DNA of 64,000 nucleotides from Carposina sasakii (Eukaryota; Arthropoda; Insecta; Lepidoptera; Carposinidae): positions 4,402,001 through 4,466,000 of the forward strand of contig CP053156.1 of NCBI GenBank assembly GCA_014607495.2, in the 5' to 3' direction. A model generated the notes under the pieces. The model saw only the letters and a program-made list of their open reading frames with translations. It was not told where the DNA came from and did no database searches. Shown here one piece after another: positions 20,096 through 32,682 of the stretch; the first letter of the stretch is position 1, and each line of letters starts with the position of its first letter. The position numbers were made by a program, and so were the translations under genes.

Positions 20096-22980
20096 AGTCA
20101 TAGACGCAAACACAGCAGAAGCCAACTCTACACAAAACTGCAATAGACTACTCTTAAAAACTAATTTGTGTATTTATGTATTTTCATCTTGGACAATGGT
20201 GTATCTAGGTACCTACTATTTAAAATTTTCATGAATATACTAAAACAAAGTTAAAAATAAAAATACTAAATACGAAGAACATTCGAAATAGAGGAAAATT
20301 AATGACAATTTAACTATTGTATAAGTAAAACTTTATTTTGTTATTTACAATAGCCCTGTCGAGTATTATAATCATCTATTAATAAGCAGTATCGATCCCA
20401 CCGCGGTGTCTCACACTACGGTTTATTTATGCTAGTTAGTTATTCTTGATACAGAGGGGGCAATTGAAGTCATTATCTCTCAAAATAGTCGGCCCCCACC
20501 GAGTGACAGTCGTCAGAGCATCCTGCACACAAGTTAAGGCCATGCGAAAAAAACTTGCTCTTGGCCAATGAGTTTTAGCTCTTGGCAGATAATGCTAATT
20601 TGATGTAATGACATTTGTGTTGTTTTGAACGTAGGTAGGTCAGATTTTGAAGTTATATTTACGAGCATGACGGTATATGCTCCGGTATTAACAAATAGAA
20701 AGCAAGCAAAACAGAAGCAGAGTATCAGTCTCCATGTTCTTAATGTTAAGATGCTTTGTTTTATACATAGGTATTGTAGGTAATGCAAGCTTGTTTATGT
20801 TATTTAAAGACGCAAAACCGTGAAGGAATTGGGGCTAAGGCCTTTGCTCATCGGAATAGTTTAGATCTTTTGTCTTTGTAACATCAAAACGCCGGTGTGA
20901 CATGCAAACTCCGCCTTAATAATTTAGTTGGATTGCAGACGCGCCGGCTTCCTGCTCAGGCAGTCATCACGTTCAACACGTCACGTCGAATTACCGCTCA
21001 TTTTGTAGTTACGGCTAGAATTAGATATAAACACATCGACGAGATCGTCGGCTGCTATAAATATATCACTAATGGCTTGCTGTAAACTTCAGGCATTCCG
21101 ATATTGTCGTGGCGCGACTAAAATTTGTCTACGATTGATATGCAAACGCCCACGATAGCTACTTTAGAAACTAGGAATAGTATTTTGGAAAACGGGAAAA
21201 AAATGTTAATATATTTCAAACCAGTAAGTACTTTGTAAGATGTTACGTTGTTCTTGTAAAGAGGAGAACTATCTCCTCTAGTCACTAGACTTACTTTGAC
21301 TTTATGTTCCTGTGTCCCCTAGCTGGGCCTCCTCCAAATATCGAGGTAATGTGTAAAAGTTGAAATATAAACCTTTATGCAATTACGTCCTAAAGGATGT
21401 AAAAGTTTAGCAATTTCAACCAAAAAATATAAAGTCACAGAAATGCAAATGCAAGGGCCGCTGATTGCTTATTTTGAGTCCCTTCTCGAGGCTCATTTAC
21501 CTCGATGAGGGATAGCGTGCTGCAGAAATACTTTTATACGCTTCGGGTCCTCGGGTTTTACGACAAGGTCTTTTCATGTTTTGTACAAGGTTACAAAAAT
21601 AACTTATTTATAGCATTTTAAAGATGATTAGTGGAAAGAGGAACATAGATCCTAATCAGCATTGTGCAAAGTGGTAATTTAGCTATATTGTAATGCGTAT
21701 TTAATTTAAAATTGAATTTTATTGTTGTGTATTCATACTGTGCAGTTATATAGCATTGTGCGACCAGGCTTCAATGGATGCAAGTTCCACCTCATTACGT
21801 ACCCGCGTTTCTGCATGAGGTACGTTTACTATACGGTATATTTGTTTGACTGTTCCTATGGAAGCTTGACCGTTTAGTCGTGACATACCTACTCTATCTT
21901 TTAAGTTATTTGTTTCCTTTATACAATTACTAGACGTTACCCGCAATTCTGACCGTTATGTCCTTCCCCGTAGGTATTCTCAACTATATAAATGCAAAAC
22001 TTGAAGATGATTAGTGGGTATAATATCAGTTGGAATTAGTTTACACAACTAGGTGTTTGCTTCCCTCTGCTCACCCTCATGATTCATGATTGTGATTACT
22101 AGCAAGTTTTTTTGATTTCAGTTTGAGAAACAATTTATAATAATACATAAATTTACTTTAATAGATCTAACACTTTCTAGAGCAAAAGTCTAATAGGTGC
22201 TACACCGAAAGGATATTAACGGCTTAGTACTGAGAATTCGTTCAGGTAGGATACTAGCCTGACAAAGTACAATTAAGCCACAGATATATGTACAAATGGT
22301 TAAATTCGATTCACAAGTTGGTATTAATATGAACCAAAACGCTTCCGGGTAGTAAGCCTGATACAATCCGATACAAATGCGATTCAATTGGTATTGAAGC
22401 ACTCGATGTATTATAAAAAGTGTATCACATGAAGACTATTTCGATTGTATCAATGATTACACTTGAATGCCGGAAGTGTGTCATTACCAGGCAACAAACG
22501 ATGTACTTAGGTACTCGGAGGTAGTATACGTGATTGATCTAAAGTAGACTACGGTAATTGCTTATGTAGTGACTTGTTTTACGTCTTTAAACGTTGGAGC
22601 GGCGTTGATGATTAAGTAATTTATTGTACGTCTTCTTTTTTTGGATAACAAGTACTTATTAAACCCAATGTATTTTGGCAATTTAATCGAGTACCTACAA
22701 TAAATAAAGAATATGTTAAAAGTATGGAAAGCATATGGCTAGGATATTGATCTTGAGGTCGCCGCGTATGTTTTTAAATTAAAAACAAACGTTATTTCAA
22801 AAGCAATCTACTGCGAGGTTTATCAGGTAAACCCACTGATGGAAATATTGATGGGTTATATTAATGAAGTTATTTATAACCATTTTATAACTAACCGTAT
22901 TGGTTACCTAGCTAGCTTAATGCCCTTTAATCATCCTCTTTGAAAAAAATCGTCGTTTTTACTGTTTTTGTTAATCAGAT
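20096..22980. other. Desert stretch; one promoter-like spot
   Basis: No gene recognised. At about 21055 a TATAAATA box lies some 30 bp before TTCAGGC on the plus strand in a locally GC-richer block (20880-21120), a possible core promoter by shape only. The rest is AT-rich non-coding sequence. Confidence 0.35.
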
Positions 22981-22999
22981 AACTTTGTAATTATAATAA

Positions 23000-23590
23000 T
23001 ATATAATTTGGTTTGGTTGTAATGAATAGGCTCAAAAACTACTGGACCGATTTCAAAAATTCTTTCACCGTGAATCCTTATTGGACCTGGATGAAATGCA
23101 TAAGAATTTCAATTCCCACGGGAAGCGACCAACGGGAATTCTATATTTTTTACGAAAACCGCTGAAGCTTTATATGTTCATTGGGGATAAAAACGGAAAT
23201 ACGGGAAGGGGACCGGTTCAGTTTTTACGAAAACCGCTTACATATGAAAAATCGGGCATTTGTGGGACAGCGAGGGAGGACTCTCGAACACGGGAAGGGG
23301 ACAAACGGGAATTCATACGAAAACCGCTATACATATGAAGCTGAAATTGGGCATATATGTTCACAGGAGGTTTCCCGAAATTCCCACGGGAAGGAGACCA
23401 ACGGGAATTATTTATTTTTTACGATTAAACATCTGAACATATATGTTTATTTGGGACCCCGAGGAAGCACTTTTCCCGAAATTCCCACGGGAAGGGGACA
23501 AACGTGAATTAATTTTTTACGAGTAACATTAGGCTACTTTTTACACTCATATAGACTTTTTATTTTTTCTGTAGTCTCGCGGGCGTTATA
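23000..23590 (+). mobile_element. Helitron-like element containing a minisatellite
   Basis: Starts with words of lepidopteran Helitrons (GGCTCAAAAACTACTGGACC) and ends near 23590 with CTGTAGTCTCGCGGGCG, an eroded form of the usual 3' end. The middle is the degenerate tandem array 23105-23520. Confidence 0.5.
23105..23520 (+). repeat. Degenerate minisatellite, about five units of 85-100 bp
   Basis: The core CACGGGAAGGGGACAAACGG recurs at about 23114, 23200, 23290, 23385 and 23487, mostly followed by TTTTTTACGAAAACCGCT and CATATATGTTCA. Two overlapping frames stay open through it (23081-23338 and 23181-23507) and give repeating peptides (FLRKPL; YENR). These are a by-product of the array and not good evidence for a gene. 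Confidence 0.75.
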
Positions 23591-23939
23591 ATTTATAATG
23601 GCAGATGTGGCAAAATGCACAAGAAGCTGATGTTTTTTTGATAGAAATAACCGGTTCAGTTAATTATATTAAATTTTTGAGTCTCGAACAGAATACTCAA
23701 GTACAAGGTATTCTCTGAACATAAAAAATGAGTATTTCATCAAGTCTTTTATATTGATGTGTATTTATAGGTATAAAACGACATTCGTTTCTCAAAAAGA
23801 TGTATTCAGGTAGGTAATATAATTTTATATTAATATTTAATACAATGTTTACCTTAATCACAATGGAAACTATTTATAATCAAGTTTGACCACACGTAAT
23901 ACTCAATATAACATACAAAGCTAGTGAAATATAATTGAC

Positions 23940-24110
23940 GGCCGATTGGTGTAGTTGGTAGTGGCGTTCATAGGTCAATCCCGGTAGGTATATTGTAATG
24001 AATATCAGCCGATCATGGATGTTTCTATATATCTATTATTGATATACCGTTGCTTATACCCACGACACAAGTCCTTAGGGATCTTAATGTGGGACTTCAA
24101 TGTGTTGTGA
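23940..24110 (+). mobile_element. tRNA-derived SINE (GGCCGATTRGTGTAG family), copy 1
   Basis: Begins GGCCGATTGGTGTAGTTGG, an A-box-like start, with a decayed B box (GGTCAATCCCGG). The body ATGGATGTTTCTATATATCTAT, ATACCGTTGCTTA and ACGACACAAGTCCTTAGGG is shared with 60333-60530. Not a functional tRNA. Confidence 0.75.
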
Positions 24111-24589
24111 AGTGTGTGAATATATATAAACCACAATTAATTTTTTACGTAACATCCTTTTTACACTTAACATATAGCACTTTTTATTTTTTCTGTAAAC
24201 GGAGTCGCGGGCGTCCAAGGCATATCCGAATGATGTTTTTTTGATAGAAATGACCGGTTCAGTTAATTATATTAAATTTTTACTCATCTACAGTTTCACC
24301 ACAATTAGTTCCGCAAAAACCGAAGATATCCGAATCAAACTGAAATCGACCGACAGAACCGATAGTGGGTTGTTAAGAGCCAGTTCCTCTTGACAGGTGA
24401 ACCAGATTGTACTGTAGTAACCATGGAGCAAATGCAAAATTGGAGGAGTTCCAACAACAATACATATTTACGTGTATTCCTAAAATGGGGTAGGCCAGAA
24501 CTGTAAGATCAAGAAAGAGATCCCACAGCCACGTGATGATAGATGATAATAATAAGTTGTAATAAGGTAGCTCGGTCGGTAGAAGGTCG

Positions 24590-25470
24590 GTACGAGTACG
24601 GGAGCGGAGCACTAAGCCGATTTCATTGCAGAGGGGAGTGAGACAAGATGTTATTTCTCCGAAGCTCTTCACCAATGCAGCGGAAGACGCCTTTAAGCTT
24701 CTCGAATGGAAAGGACTCGGCATCAATATCAATGGCGAATACATCACTCACCTTCGGTTCGCAGACGACATGGTGGTCATGGCAGAATCGCTGAAGGATC
24801 TAAGCACAATGCTCAATGGCCTCAATCGAGTCTCCCAACAGGTGGGCCTGAAGATGAACATGGACAAGACGAAGATCATGTCGAACGTTCATGTGCCGCC
24901 CACTCCTGTACTGGTTGGGAGCTCGATGCTCGAAGTTGTTGACGAGTATGTTTACCTGGGACAGACGGTCAAACTAGGTAGGTCCAACTTTGAGAAGGAG
25001 GTAAATCGGCGAATCCAACTCGGTTGGGCAGCGTTCGGGAAACTACGAAGCTTATTTGTGTCCAAGATACCCCAATCCTTAAAGATTAAGGTATTCAACC
25101 AGTGCGTGCTGCCGGTGATGACCTAAGGTGCCGAGACGTGGTCTCTAACTATGTGCCTCATAAAGAAGCTCAGGATCGCACAGCGAGCGATGGAGAGAGT
25201 TATGCTTGAGATCACCGACATCGGTCAAGCAAGCTGTAGTGGCAATGGGCAAGGCACATAGCTCGAAGAACTGATGGCCGATGGAGTCGGAAAGTTCTAG
25301 AGTGGATACCACGTATCGGCAAGCGCAGCGTGGGAAGGCCACCCGCGAGGTGGACGGACGACCTGGCCAAGGTCGCGGGCGTCGGTTGGATGCAGGCGGC
25401 TTCCGATCGGTCGGAGTGGAGGTTGTTGGGGGAGGCCTATGTCCAACAGTGGACTTCTCAGGGCTGTAAA
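24590..25470 (+). mobile_element. RTE-type LINE, reverse-transcriptase fragment, inactive
   Basis: Open frame 24626-25126 carries the polymerase motifs RGVRQDVISPKLFTNA and LRFADDMVVMAE (the FADD catalytic box), then MNMDKTKIM and EYVYLGQ. A stop replaces the Tyr expected after PVMT at 25124, and the continuation AETWSLT... is followed by frameshifts to the terminal GGAGGCCTATGTCCAACAG near 25435. The N-terminal endonuclease is missing. Minus-strand frames over it are shadows. Confidence 0.88.
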
Positions 25471-25560
25471 TCATGAAGGTAGCTCATCAGTTAAGAAACG
25501 CCCGTGAGTTCCTTAGTCGACTTAGGACACGCACGGAAGGATAGCAACTGCGCCCGTAGC

Positions 25561-25809
25561 ATGAACTTGGTGAGAGCGAAATGGCTCATGGCTCAAATTC
25601 ACAGATCTATGTAATGATTAGACATGTAAGTGTATGTACTTTACCTGTAAAAAGGAATTGCAAAGCACTTCTTTCAGGGCAAATTCAGTCTTAGCTTTAG
25701 AACGATTGTCTATTCTAATTCATAACTGCGTTTTTATACGCAAAGTTCAAACTACGTCTTTTGTCTAGTTATTATATAGCTCTGTGAATTTGACGTTTAA
25801 CCGTGAGAT
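25561..25809. mobile_element. Fold-back repeat family J, diverged copy
   Basis: Left arm TTGGTGAGAGCGAAATGG...ATTCACAGATCTATGTAATGA and right arm TAGTTATTATATAGCTCTGTG...TTAACCGTGAGAT are the inverted arms also seen at 42836-43141 and 63728-64000. This copy is more diverged. Confidence 0.65.
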
Positions 25810-26592
25810 AACCTTTCTTATATTATTATTCTTATATTATTATTCTTAGATTATATATTGATAGATGAATAAATTCTCTACTTAATTAAAATTTGATTAC
25901 ATTTCCCTGGTTTCCTATTAAATTAAGGTAGGTATACCTACATTTCTTATCACATCCCTTTGTACCTACTTCATGCCAGTCACCAATGAGAGGGCAGGAT
26001 GGAGTAGTGTCATCGACCTGACTGTTTCCACCTCGGTGCTCCCGGCTACGAGGGGCTATCTGCACTCTTAAAAAGCTATATACTTATAGGATACTTTTAC
26101 AATAAGTTAGAGAAGTATACTTTAGTGTAGATTTGATTCTTATTCTGGTCTGAATTTTTTGTTTTCTCATATTATGTGATATTATTTTGTCACAGGACCC
26201 CGTACTATAAAAAAATTACTAGAGCAATGAATGTTATTAAAACTCAGTGGCTCAGTGGGGAGAGAGCTGGCACGAGGAATGCAGAGGTGTGGGTGGTCCA
26301 ATAATAAAGTTATTAAAACTGTTGAACCGTTGTTGGTCAATACAATGTCATACTTTCATATCATTAAACGTTGACTCAAACTTTTAACACACTCAAGTGT
26401 TTAATATCGCTCTAATTGTCAAAGAAAACAAAAAACTATCATCTCTCACTTGAGTGCCGTTAAGGGCAAATTATCACTAAAACCACGAGCATTATTATCA
26501 TTACAAAAGCTTTCTTATATGACAAACTCATTGCTTATAACCTCATAGGTAAAGTAGGTAGAGTCCGTTTCATAGGATAATTCCTATGCCTG

Positions 26593-26725
26593 CTCTAGTA
26601 GTATGACCTACGAAACACGATATGATAAACCGATTTATCGACATTTAGCATGACAAAATACGTTAAATATAGCCGCCATGTTGAATTTTGTATATAGACG
26701 ATACGATATTGTACGATACGAGGGA
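26593..26725. repeat. Dispersed repeat, copy 2
   Basis: Partner of 8742-8862, with the same order of conserved words (ATGATAAACCGATTTATCGAC, GCCATGTTGAATTTT, GACGATACGATAT) and roughly the same length. Confidence 0.7.
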
Positions 26726-28923
26726 GTGTTCTCGATTATATTTAAAGGGATGGACAGAAGTGGCACAAATAAATAGATAGGCACTTCTTGGCACATTCGT
26801 CACAATCGTTCTCTACGTACAATAAATACATCACTAGACATCAATCGCAACAAAGAATATACAGTAAGTACTTTATTCTCTATAGAAGTTCCCGAATCTT
26901 CTACAGACGATGCATTTACAGCCAATTTCTATAACTGATCTTGAGAGATTTTTTGCATATCACTCTTCAATTGTTTTCATACAAAATTTCAAATAAGAAA
27001 TAAAAAATCCGAGATTCTGTTTGATCTCTCGTATTGAAATTGGCCGTTACTGAATTAGATAAATACGTTTCAATAAAAAACGTCATCTTACAAATTAAAT
27101 TATCGTGCTATAGGAACACACGTCACTTTTGATGTAGGTAGTTTTTGTTTACAAATATAATTTACTAAGTATTCACATAGTATTATTTAGTACGTTTAAC
27201 ACCTAATACGTGTTATATTATGACGAGCTTCCTGAATATTTTTTTGGGTAAAAATATGGAAAGTTGCAAAAAATATAGATGTTCTATTAATCTAAGAACT
27301 AGTACTTATGACTAGTGGATGCTGGAGTTGCTGGAGTTACGCTTAAGATATTGCCGAAAAGAACCGAAACTATATGAGACGCATATGAGAGTACCCGACC
27401 TACCGTTCTATGCCTCATTTCCTTTCTTTATGGCTTTGTTTTGCTTCTTCTCATATTACCTACGAGTAAGATAGTGTATTAGGGTAAATGTCTTTTGTTT
27501 AATAGTATACCTTGTATACCTTCCCCTAACTAGGTAGGTATATGAAATACCTGCTTACATGACGTAGACATACAAATTGAGTCATACAATTTATCTCAGT
27601 TTAATACAAGCATTGACATAATAATCTGTCATCTTGTTCTGAGCATACATACCTATTCGACCACTGTACTCGACTCTAGATTATTTAAACTTTACGTTTA
27701 TTGTAATTTGAGACGGAGACGGAGCTCTAAATTGTTCATAAAAGCTGCATAATATGTGACATATTTAAATTATTCAATAAAAATCATTTCATCATTTCAC
27801 ATACGAAACTCAGGTGCATTATACTATACGATATGTGATGATCACGACGTTTCAGTTTGCGGACTAGACGTAATGAAATTAACATGCCTAGCGTTGGATA
27901 GAGTTTGACGAAAAAGAAATAAGTACTCGATTTTACAAAGAAAATACTTACATAGGAGTATATCGTAGTACAAGTAGTATGTGACCAAAAAGCTAACCAT
28001 GAATACGACGTAAAAGATTAGATTGGCTTAATTTTTAATCACGGTGTAAATTTACTTAGGTACTTAGGTGTTGTATAGACTATTAATTGGGTAAGTAGTG
28101 CAAATATTATGTGAGTAATGTTTGCTTGGTAAATATCACGTGAAGTCTGTGTTTAACTTGATAACTTTAAAACAATGTAGTACTCGTACCTCCTCAATTC
28201 TTTAATAAAATTGATAAGTATAACTTTTTCTTAAGTTTCCCAGTTGTAAAAAGGGGTGCAGAATCTAATATGAAGGATGATGTGTTCCTGTATAAAGGTC
28301 TTGCCCGATTTTAGTTCTAAGTATGTTCTATCACGAAGACAAAGTCACGGAAAACTATTAATAAATGAATAAAAATAAACAATAAAACGACTCGTTGGTA
28401 TCTTGTGAGATGGTAAACAGCCACGTTTTCTGGTTCGGATGACGAAAATGGGTCAATTGTGTATGCTCATCCCGTTCTCGTCATGTGACGTCAGATGTTT
28501 CACATTTTATGGATCTCATTTATTATAATGATGTAAATAAATGTTTCCTTGGCACCGCTGAGTGCGACAGTGTGAAAGGATAAAGTATTTTAAAATATTT
28601 TTTTCAAATACTTGCGGCCATATTTTGAGGCAACAAAGTAGATATATTCTCCTAATCGTAAATGTTTGTAATAATGAGGTATACAATAAACATATGAGCG
28701 TCGAACATCTGCAGTGGGACCTCATACAATAATATTAATAATAATCTTCCTATTTAAGCTTGCGTTACTGTAAAAAAATATCAAAGAAATCAGGCTCTAA
28801 CATTTACACACAAATGAGCTAGTTCAGTTACTTACTACACCCGAATGTTATTGGACTACATTTTATCTGCCGTATTTTGGATTAAAATATGGGTTAGTCT
28901 AGAATGAAATCAGGCAGATGTTA

Positions 28924-28971
28924 AAGATTCTCGCGTTCGTAATTACAAAGTATTACGAATGCGAGAATCTT
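28924..28971. repeat. Hairpin with 20-bp stem, 8-nt loop
   Basis: Bases 28924-28943 pair with 28952-28971 at every position, one as a G-T wobble. The loop is TACAAAGT. The stem contains TCTCGCG/TGCGAGA and stops abruptly on both sides. Non-coding. Confidence 0.7.
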
Positions 28972-29139
28972 AGAATATTATAGATTATTGAATATTAGTA
29001 TAGGTTATTCACTGATGACGCTGTTGTTCTGAGATTCCTTTGATGCTAATCTTATGAGCAATAACACGATTTATTGTAACTCTACAATTTCAATTTAGTA
29101 TTATGACTAATAATAATATTATGATAAGAAACTATGCTG

Positions 29140-29394
29140 ATGCGGAGATTCATTAGAATACATCAGCTACATCTCCTTCCGTGCATGTCGTAAGTTTCGA
29201 CTTTGGAACTCTTGGGCATTCTCTCAGGCGATGAGCTAGCAACTGTCACTGAACATTACCTACATCTGGCCCTGCTATGCTAAATGTCACTGCATCATCT
29301 CCTTAATAACTAGACTAAGTGGATGTACTTTGCATCTTAAGCACTCGAGTGAAGGAATTTGATAGAAAATCACACACCAAGTAGAATTGCGGGA
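29140..29394. repeat. Dispersed repeat K (CATCTCCTTCCGTGCATGTCG)
   Basis: GAATACATCAGCTACATCTCC and TTCCGTGCATGTCGTAAG... are shared with 62070-62240 and, more weakly, 42705-42800, where the piece leads straight into the family J fold-back. It may be one arm of a longer composite repeat. Confidence 0.6.
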
Positions 29395-29512
29395 TTTGAC
29401 AAACATCCATGAATCGGGACATCTCGCTCTCACCAAATTCATCATATCAATGTTTGCACCTACCGGGATTCGAACCTAGGACCTATGGCGTCGTAGGCAG
29501 GGTCACCATATC
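29395..29512 (-). mobile_element. tRNA-derived SINE (head part), inverted
   Basis: On the minus strand this reads GGTGACCCTGCCTACGACGC...GGTTCGAATCCCGGTAGG, with a clear Pol III B box, then TGCAAACATTGATATGATGA and CATGGATGTTTGTC. It is the same SINE group as 60333-60530. Confidence 0.7.
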
Positions 29513-30276
29513 TGTATGTATGCATGTAAGAGGTTATGCTTTATTTATTCAAGGCACAGATGCAGATAGTTCTGGAGCTATTAGGCAAGCATCGGCATGG
29601 AAAATAGACCTGAGTCATATCAACATCTAGGTCATAACCACGTCACAACTCATAACCCCATTTGGGTCCTATTAATCCATGTGATGTATTAAATTTCGCA
29701 AAGGCGTCCTCGTTTTCATGTGTCTGACTGAGCGAAGGTGAGTGAGAAAATATAATAAAAACATTCACAGAGACATAAATTTACTATTACCTAGTTACGC
29801 AAAACTAGAATTACTCTATTTCGCTGCCTACGTCAATCACGTAGATTGTAGCGTGTAAGCACACCTAATACTTTGTGATTCCAAGTACATCTTAGCTGTT
29901 TTGACCTGAAAGTTACTACTGATATTACTATTTTTAAACATAAAAACAGGATGCTTAACTCACAAAAGAACTTTAATAACCTGTCCGTATGAGATTCTTT
30001 CTTAACACATAGCACGTAACATAATTATGTTTTGATAAGTATAATAGGTATCATACGCTGTCACCCACCCACCATCCTACCTAGCTATGTACACACGTGT
30101 TAGATGTATGTAACATGTCACTCATACGCGTCATTCTATTGTCCCCGTTGCTTAGGTTTCAGTGGCCTTTGTGTTATTTCTACGACACTTCTTAAATAGA
30201 ATTCTAAATTAGGAATCAAAAACGTTAAAGCAATTACCTGTGATACTTTTTAAATCTATTATCTATCTATTATAAT

Positions 30277-30627
30277 ACAAGGTATTTTTAAGTCGTCAAC
30301 ATTCCCGAATACTACGGATTCTCCTCATCATCACGATCATTTTTCTCAATGGAAGCATACCTGGGAAGTGTCTGGTTCCCAAGATATTAGGGTCCAAATT
30401 TGAGTAAATAGACTGCGTTTTTCTATAGGTTTTTCTGCATAAATGCACATAGACACGCGTAGCAAGATTTTTTCTCGAGAAATAATTAATATATGTCTAT
30501 GAAAAAACTAGCATAAACACTGGACACTATAAAATTCGCCCGATCAAGTAATTAGATTTTTTTTTTCAAAATCGGAATCTATAGAGTACGTACCCTTCGT
30601 CAAGGGTAGCAACGAAAAAACACCTGT
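30277..30627 (+). mobile_element. MITE family A, copy 2
   Basis: A 351-bp relative of 15397-15772 in the same orientation; the ends are slightly eroded (ACAAGGTATTTTTAAGTCGTC and AACGAAAAAACACCTGT). Interior words such as CTACGGATTCTCCTCATC and GCGTAGCAAGATTTTTTC are kept. Confidence 0.8.
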
Positions 30628-30634
30628 ATAAATC

Positions 30635-30821
30635 GCTAAATGTGTTGCTAAGCGCGAATCGCGAGAACAGCTGAACCGATTTCGCAAATTCTTTTTTAGA
30701 ATATTCCTTGACGTACGAGGATGGTTCTTACTACGGAGATAATTTTTTTTTAAAACTTTGTCCACGTGAAACGGCATTACACCCGTGCAAAGCGGAGAGG
30801 AAAGGAAAGGCGGATCCCTAG
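30635..30821 (+). mobile_element. Helitron-like 3' end
   Basis: Contains GAACAGCTGAACCGATTTCGC and ends GGCGGATCCCTAG followed by T, typical for lepidopteran Helitron relatives. It directly follows the family A copy. The 5' end is uncertain. Confidence 0.5.
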
Positions 30822-32441
30822 TCTATTGTAATTATTTGAGTATGTAGTTACTAGTAAAAAGTAAAAAGAGGGAAAACTAAAACTAATCGCACTCTGAAAA
30901 ATACGATATAAAATTGATGTAATACCATAATGTATGATTTACGACGTGGTATGTAGTTAAAAATGCATTAGGAGAAAAGTTATGAATATTCTACTAGTTA
31001 CCATTTAAGTAATTGGAAATAATGAATTAGTTCCCGTAAAAGTAGGTACAATAGGAAATAAATACATATTATTATCTACAATGCTGAAGCATAAGATTAC
31101 TTGATATCTGATTTAATTTAGTTTAATTTAATTAAACAAAAAAAGTAAAAACATTTTGAATGAATAGCTGAGACACCAATGATAAGTAAAACAATTAATC
31201 GATCAAAATACCTACTCTATTTTCGATCATGCATGTCATTCCATGCCGCATGCCGTTAGGTTATCGGCCCTTCATCAATTTGTAAGCAATTGGACCTTCT
31301 GTACATAAATATTAATCGTTTGATCATAATAATAAATTGACATCTATTTTTGGATTGTAATATAATTTCTAGACAATTTTTTTAAATTGGTGAGTAGTTA
31401 AGTTGTTACAATGAGCCATGGTAATTTAGGTGCCCACTTATTATAAGTTAATATAAGGACTTCAAAGGCCTAGATTATTGTATGACATACTTTTCATTAT
31501 TATATACGGGTGTCCTACAATATTTTTTACCTCCTCGATCGCTATTTCCCAGCCCAAAGTCAACCTAACCTGTCTGTGGGGCACCCTGCCATTTAACGAA
31601 GGAGGCTCCGACGCTAAATAGCTTATAATACATATTTAGAATGGCATGGAAATATTTCCTATTGTATTCGTTACCGGTCGCTAGATTGTTGTATTTGTGC
31701 CGGAAAAGCGGCGGTAGCCTCACCCCTTACCACGTGGGACTTGATAGGCAAACTGGTGAAAATTGCACACTTCTGCCCAACCTCTTTGGGGGATAATGGG
31801 CGTGCCTGTATACATATATGCAGCAATAAGAAAATAGTATTTTTTTTTAACAAAAGCCTGTCAACATCTTCGCGCATGACCAGAACTTTGAATGACCCTA
31901 AAGGGACCTCTTGTTTATTTTGTTGGAATTGCTTCGATAGAAGGGTTGACCTTTAAGAACATTTGGGATTTATCTAAGGATTTATCCCTATGTTAGTAAT
32001 AAAAATCACCATTAATTTTTGGAAGGCCTGATATTATTTAGTATTCTAGCTAGCTATTAGCAGCTACATACCTAGATTATAGGCTATTGCTTAGTGTTAT
32101 AAGGCTATTTTCATACGAAACTAGGTAGATAGGTCCTTATGTAAGTAAGTAAACCTACAGATAAGAAGCACCTACCTTACAGAAAACAAGGTTACAGTGA
32201 CCTTTAGTCGACTATAGAAAAAAAAAACTTCACAAACTAAAGAAAAGCGAGAAAAACATCAACAAACATTCGCTTCCGTGAGGCTTACTTGGAGGCTTCG
32301 GAAGCCCTGCGACTACAGGGCCTCGCCCAGTCAGCCTAAGGAAACTTCGTATAGCAATATCACTTACGCCGTTTTCGACTTTCCTATAATGTGACATTGC
32401 CTGGCACTCTTGTGTGTCAGTGACGTAGTTGTGTGTGATAT
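30822..32441. other. Desert stretch, no gene seen
   Basis: AT-rich non-coding sequence. Opposed open frames at 31671-31877 and 31741-31956 overlap and neither has a motif. A GC-rich 32270-32345 piece folds locally (GGCTTCGGAAGCC) but is not a tRNA. Confidence 0.4.
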
Positions 32442-32682
32442 ACAGGATGTTTTTTCGTTGGCACCCTTAACGAAGGGTACGTACTCTATACATTGAATAA
32501 AGTAAGTTTATGCCAAAAAAAATCTGGGAAATGATGTAAATTTTTTTAAAAATTCTTGATCGGGCGAAATTTATAGTGTCCAGTGTTTATGCTAGTTTTT
32601 TCATAGACAGATATTAATTATTTCTCGTGAAAAAATCTTGCTACGCGCGTCTATGTGCATTTATGCAGAAAAACTCGTCCTG
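32442..32682 (-). mobile_element. MITE family A, copy 3 (inverted, internally deleted)
   Basis: Ends are ACAGGATGTTTTTTCGTTGGC and GAAAAACTCGTCCTGT. It matches copy 1 on the other strand but lacks about 110-130 bp of the part holding CATCATCACGATCA. Confidence 0.75.

Larger units (their letters stand above)
25810..29130. other. Desert stretch, no gene seen
   Basis: Mostly AT-rich non-coding sequence. It holds the dispersed repeat at 26593-26725 and a 20-bp hairpin at 28924-28971 (both listed). A GC-richer piece at 25975-26060 is probably repeat debris. No host exon recognised. Confidence 0.4.

Noticed and set aside
23081..23507. Repetitive-peptide protein
   Set aside because: The periodicity follows the DNA minisatellite in both frames; no start context or splice structure supports a gene.
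24373..24747. 124-residue minus-strand open frame
   Set aside because: Antisense to the RTE reverse-transcriptase frame, which carries real motifs.
32270..32345. GC-rich folding stretch as a tRNA
   Set aside because: The local stems do not form a cloverleaf and no A or B box is present.
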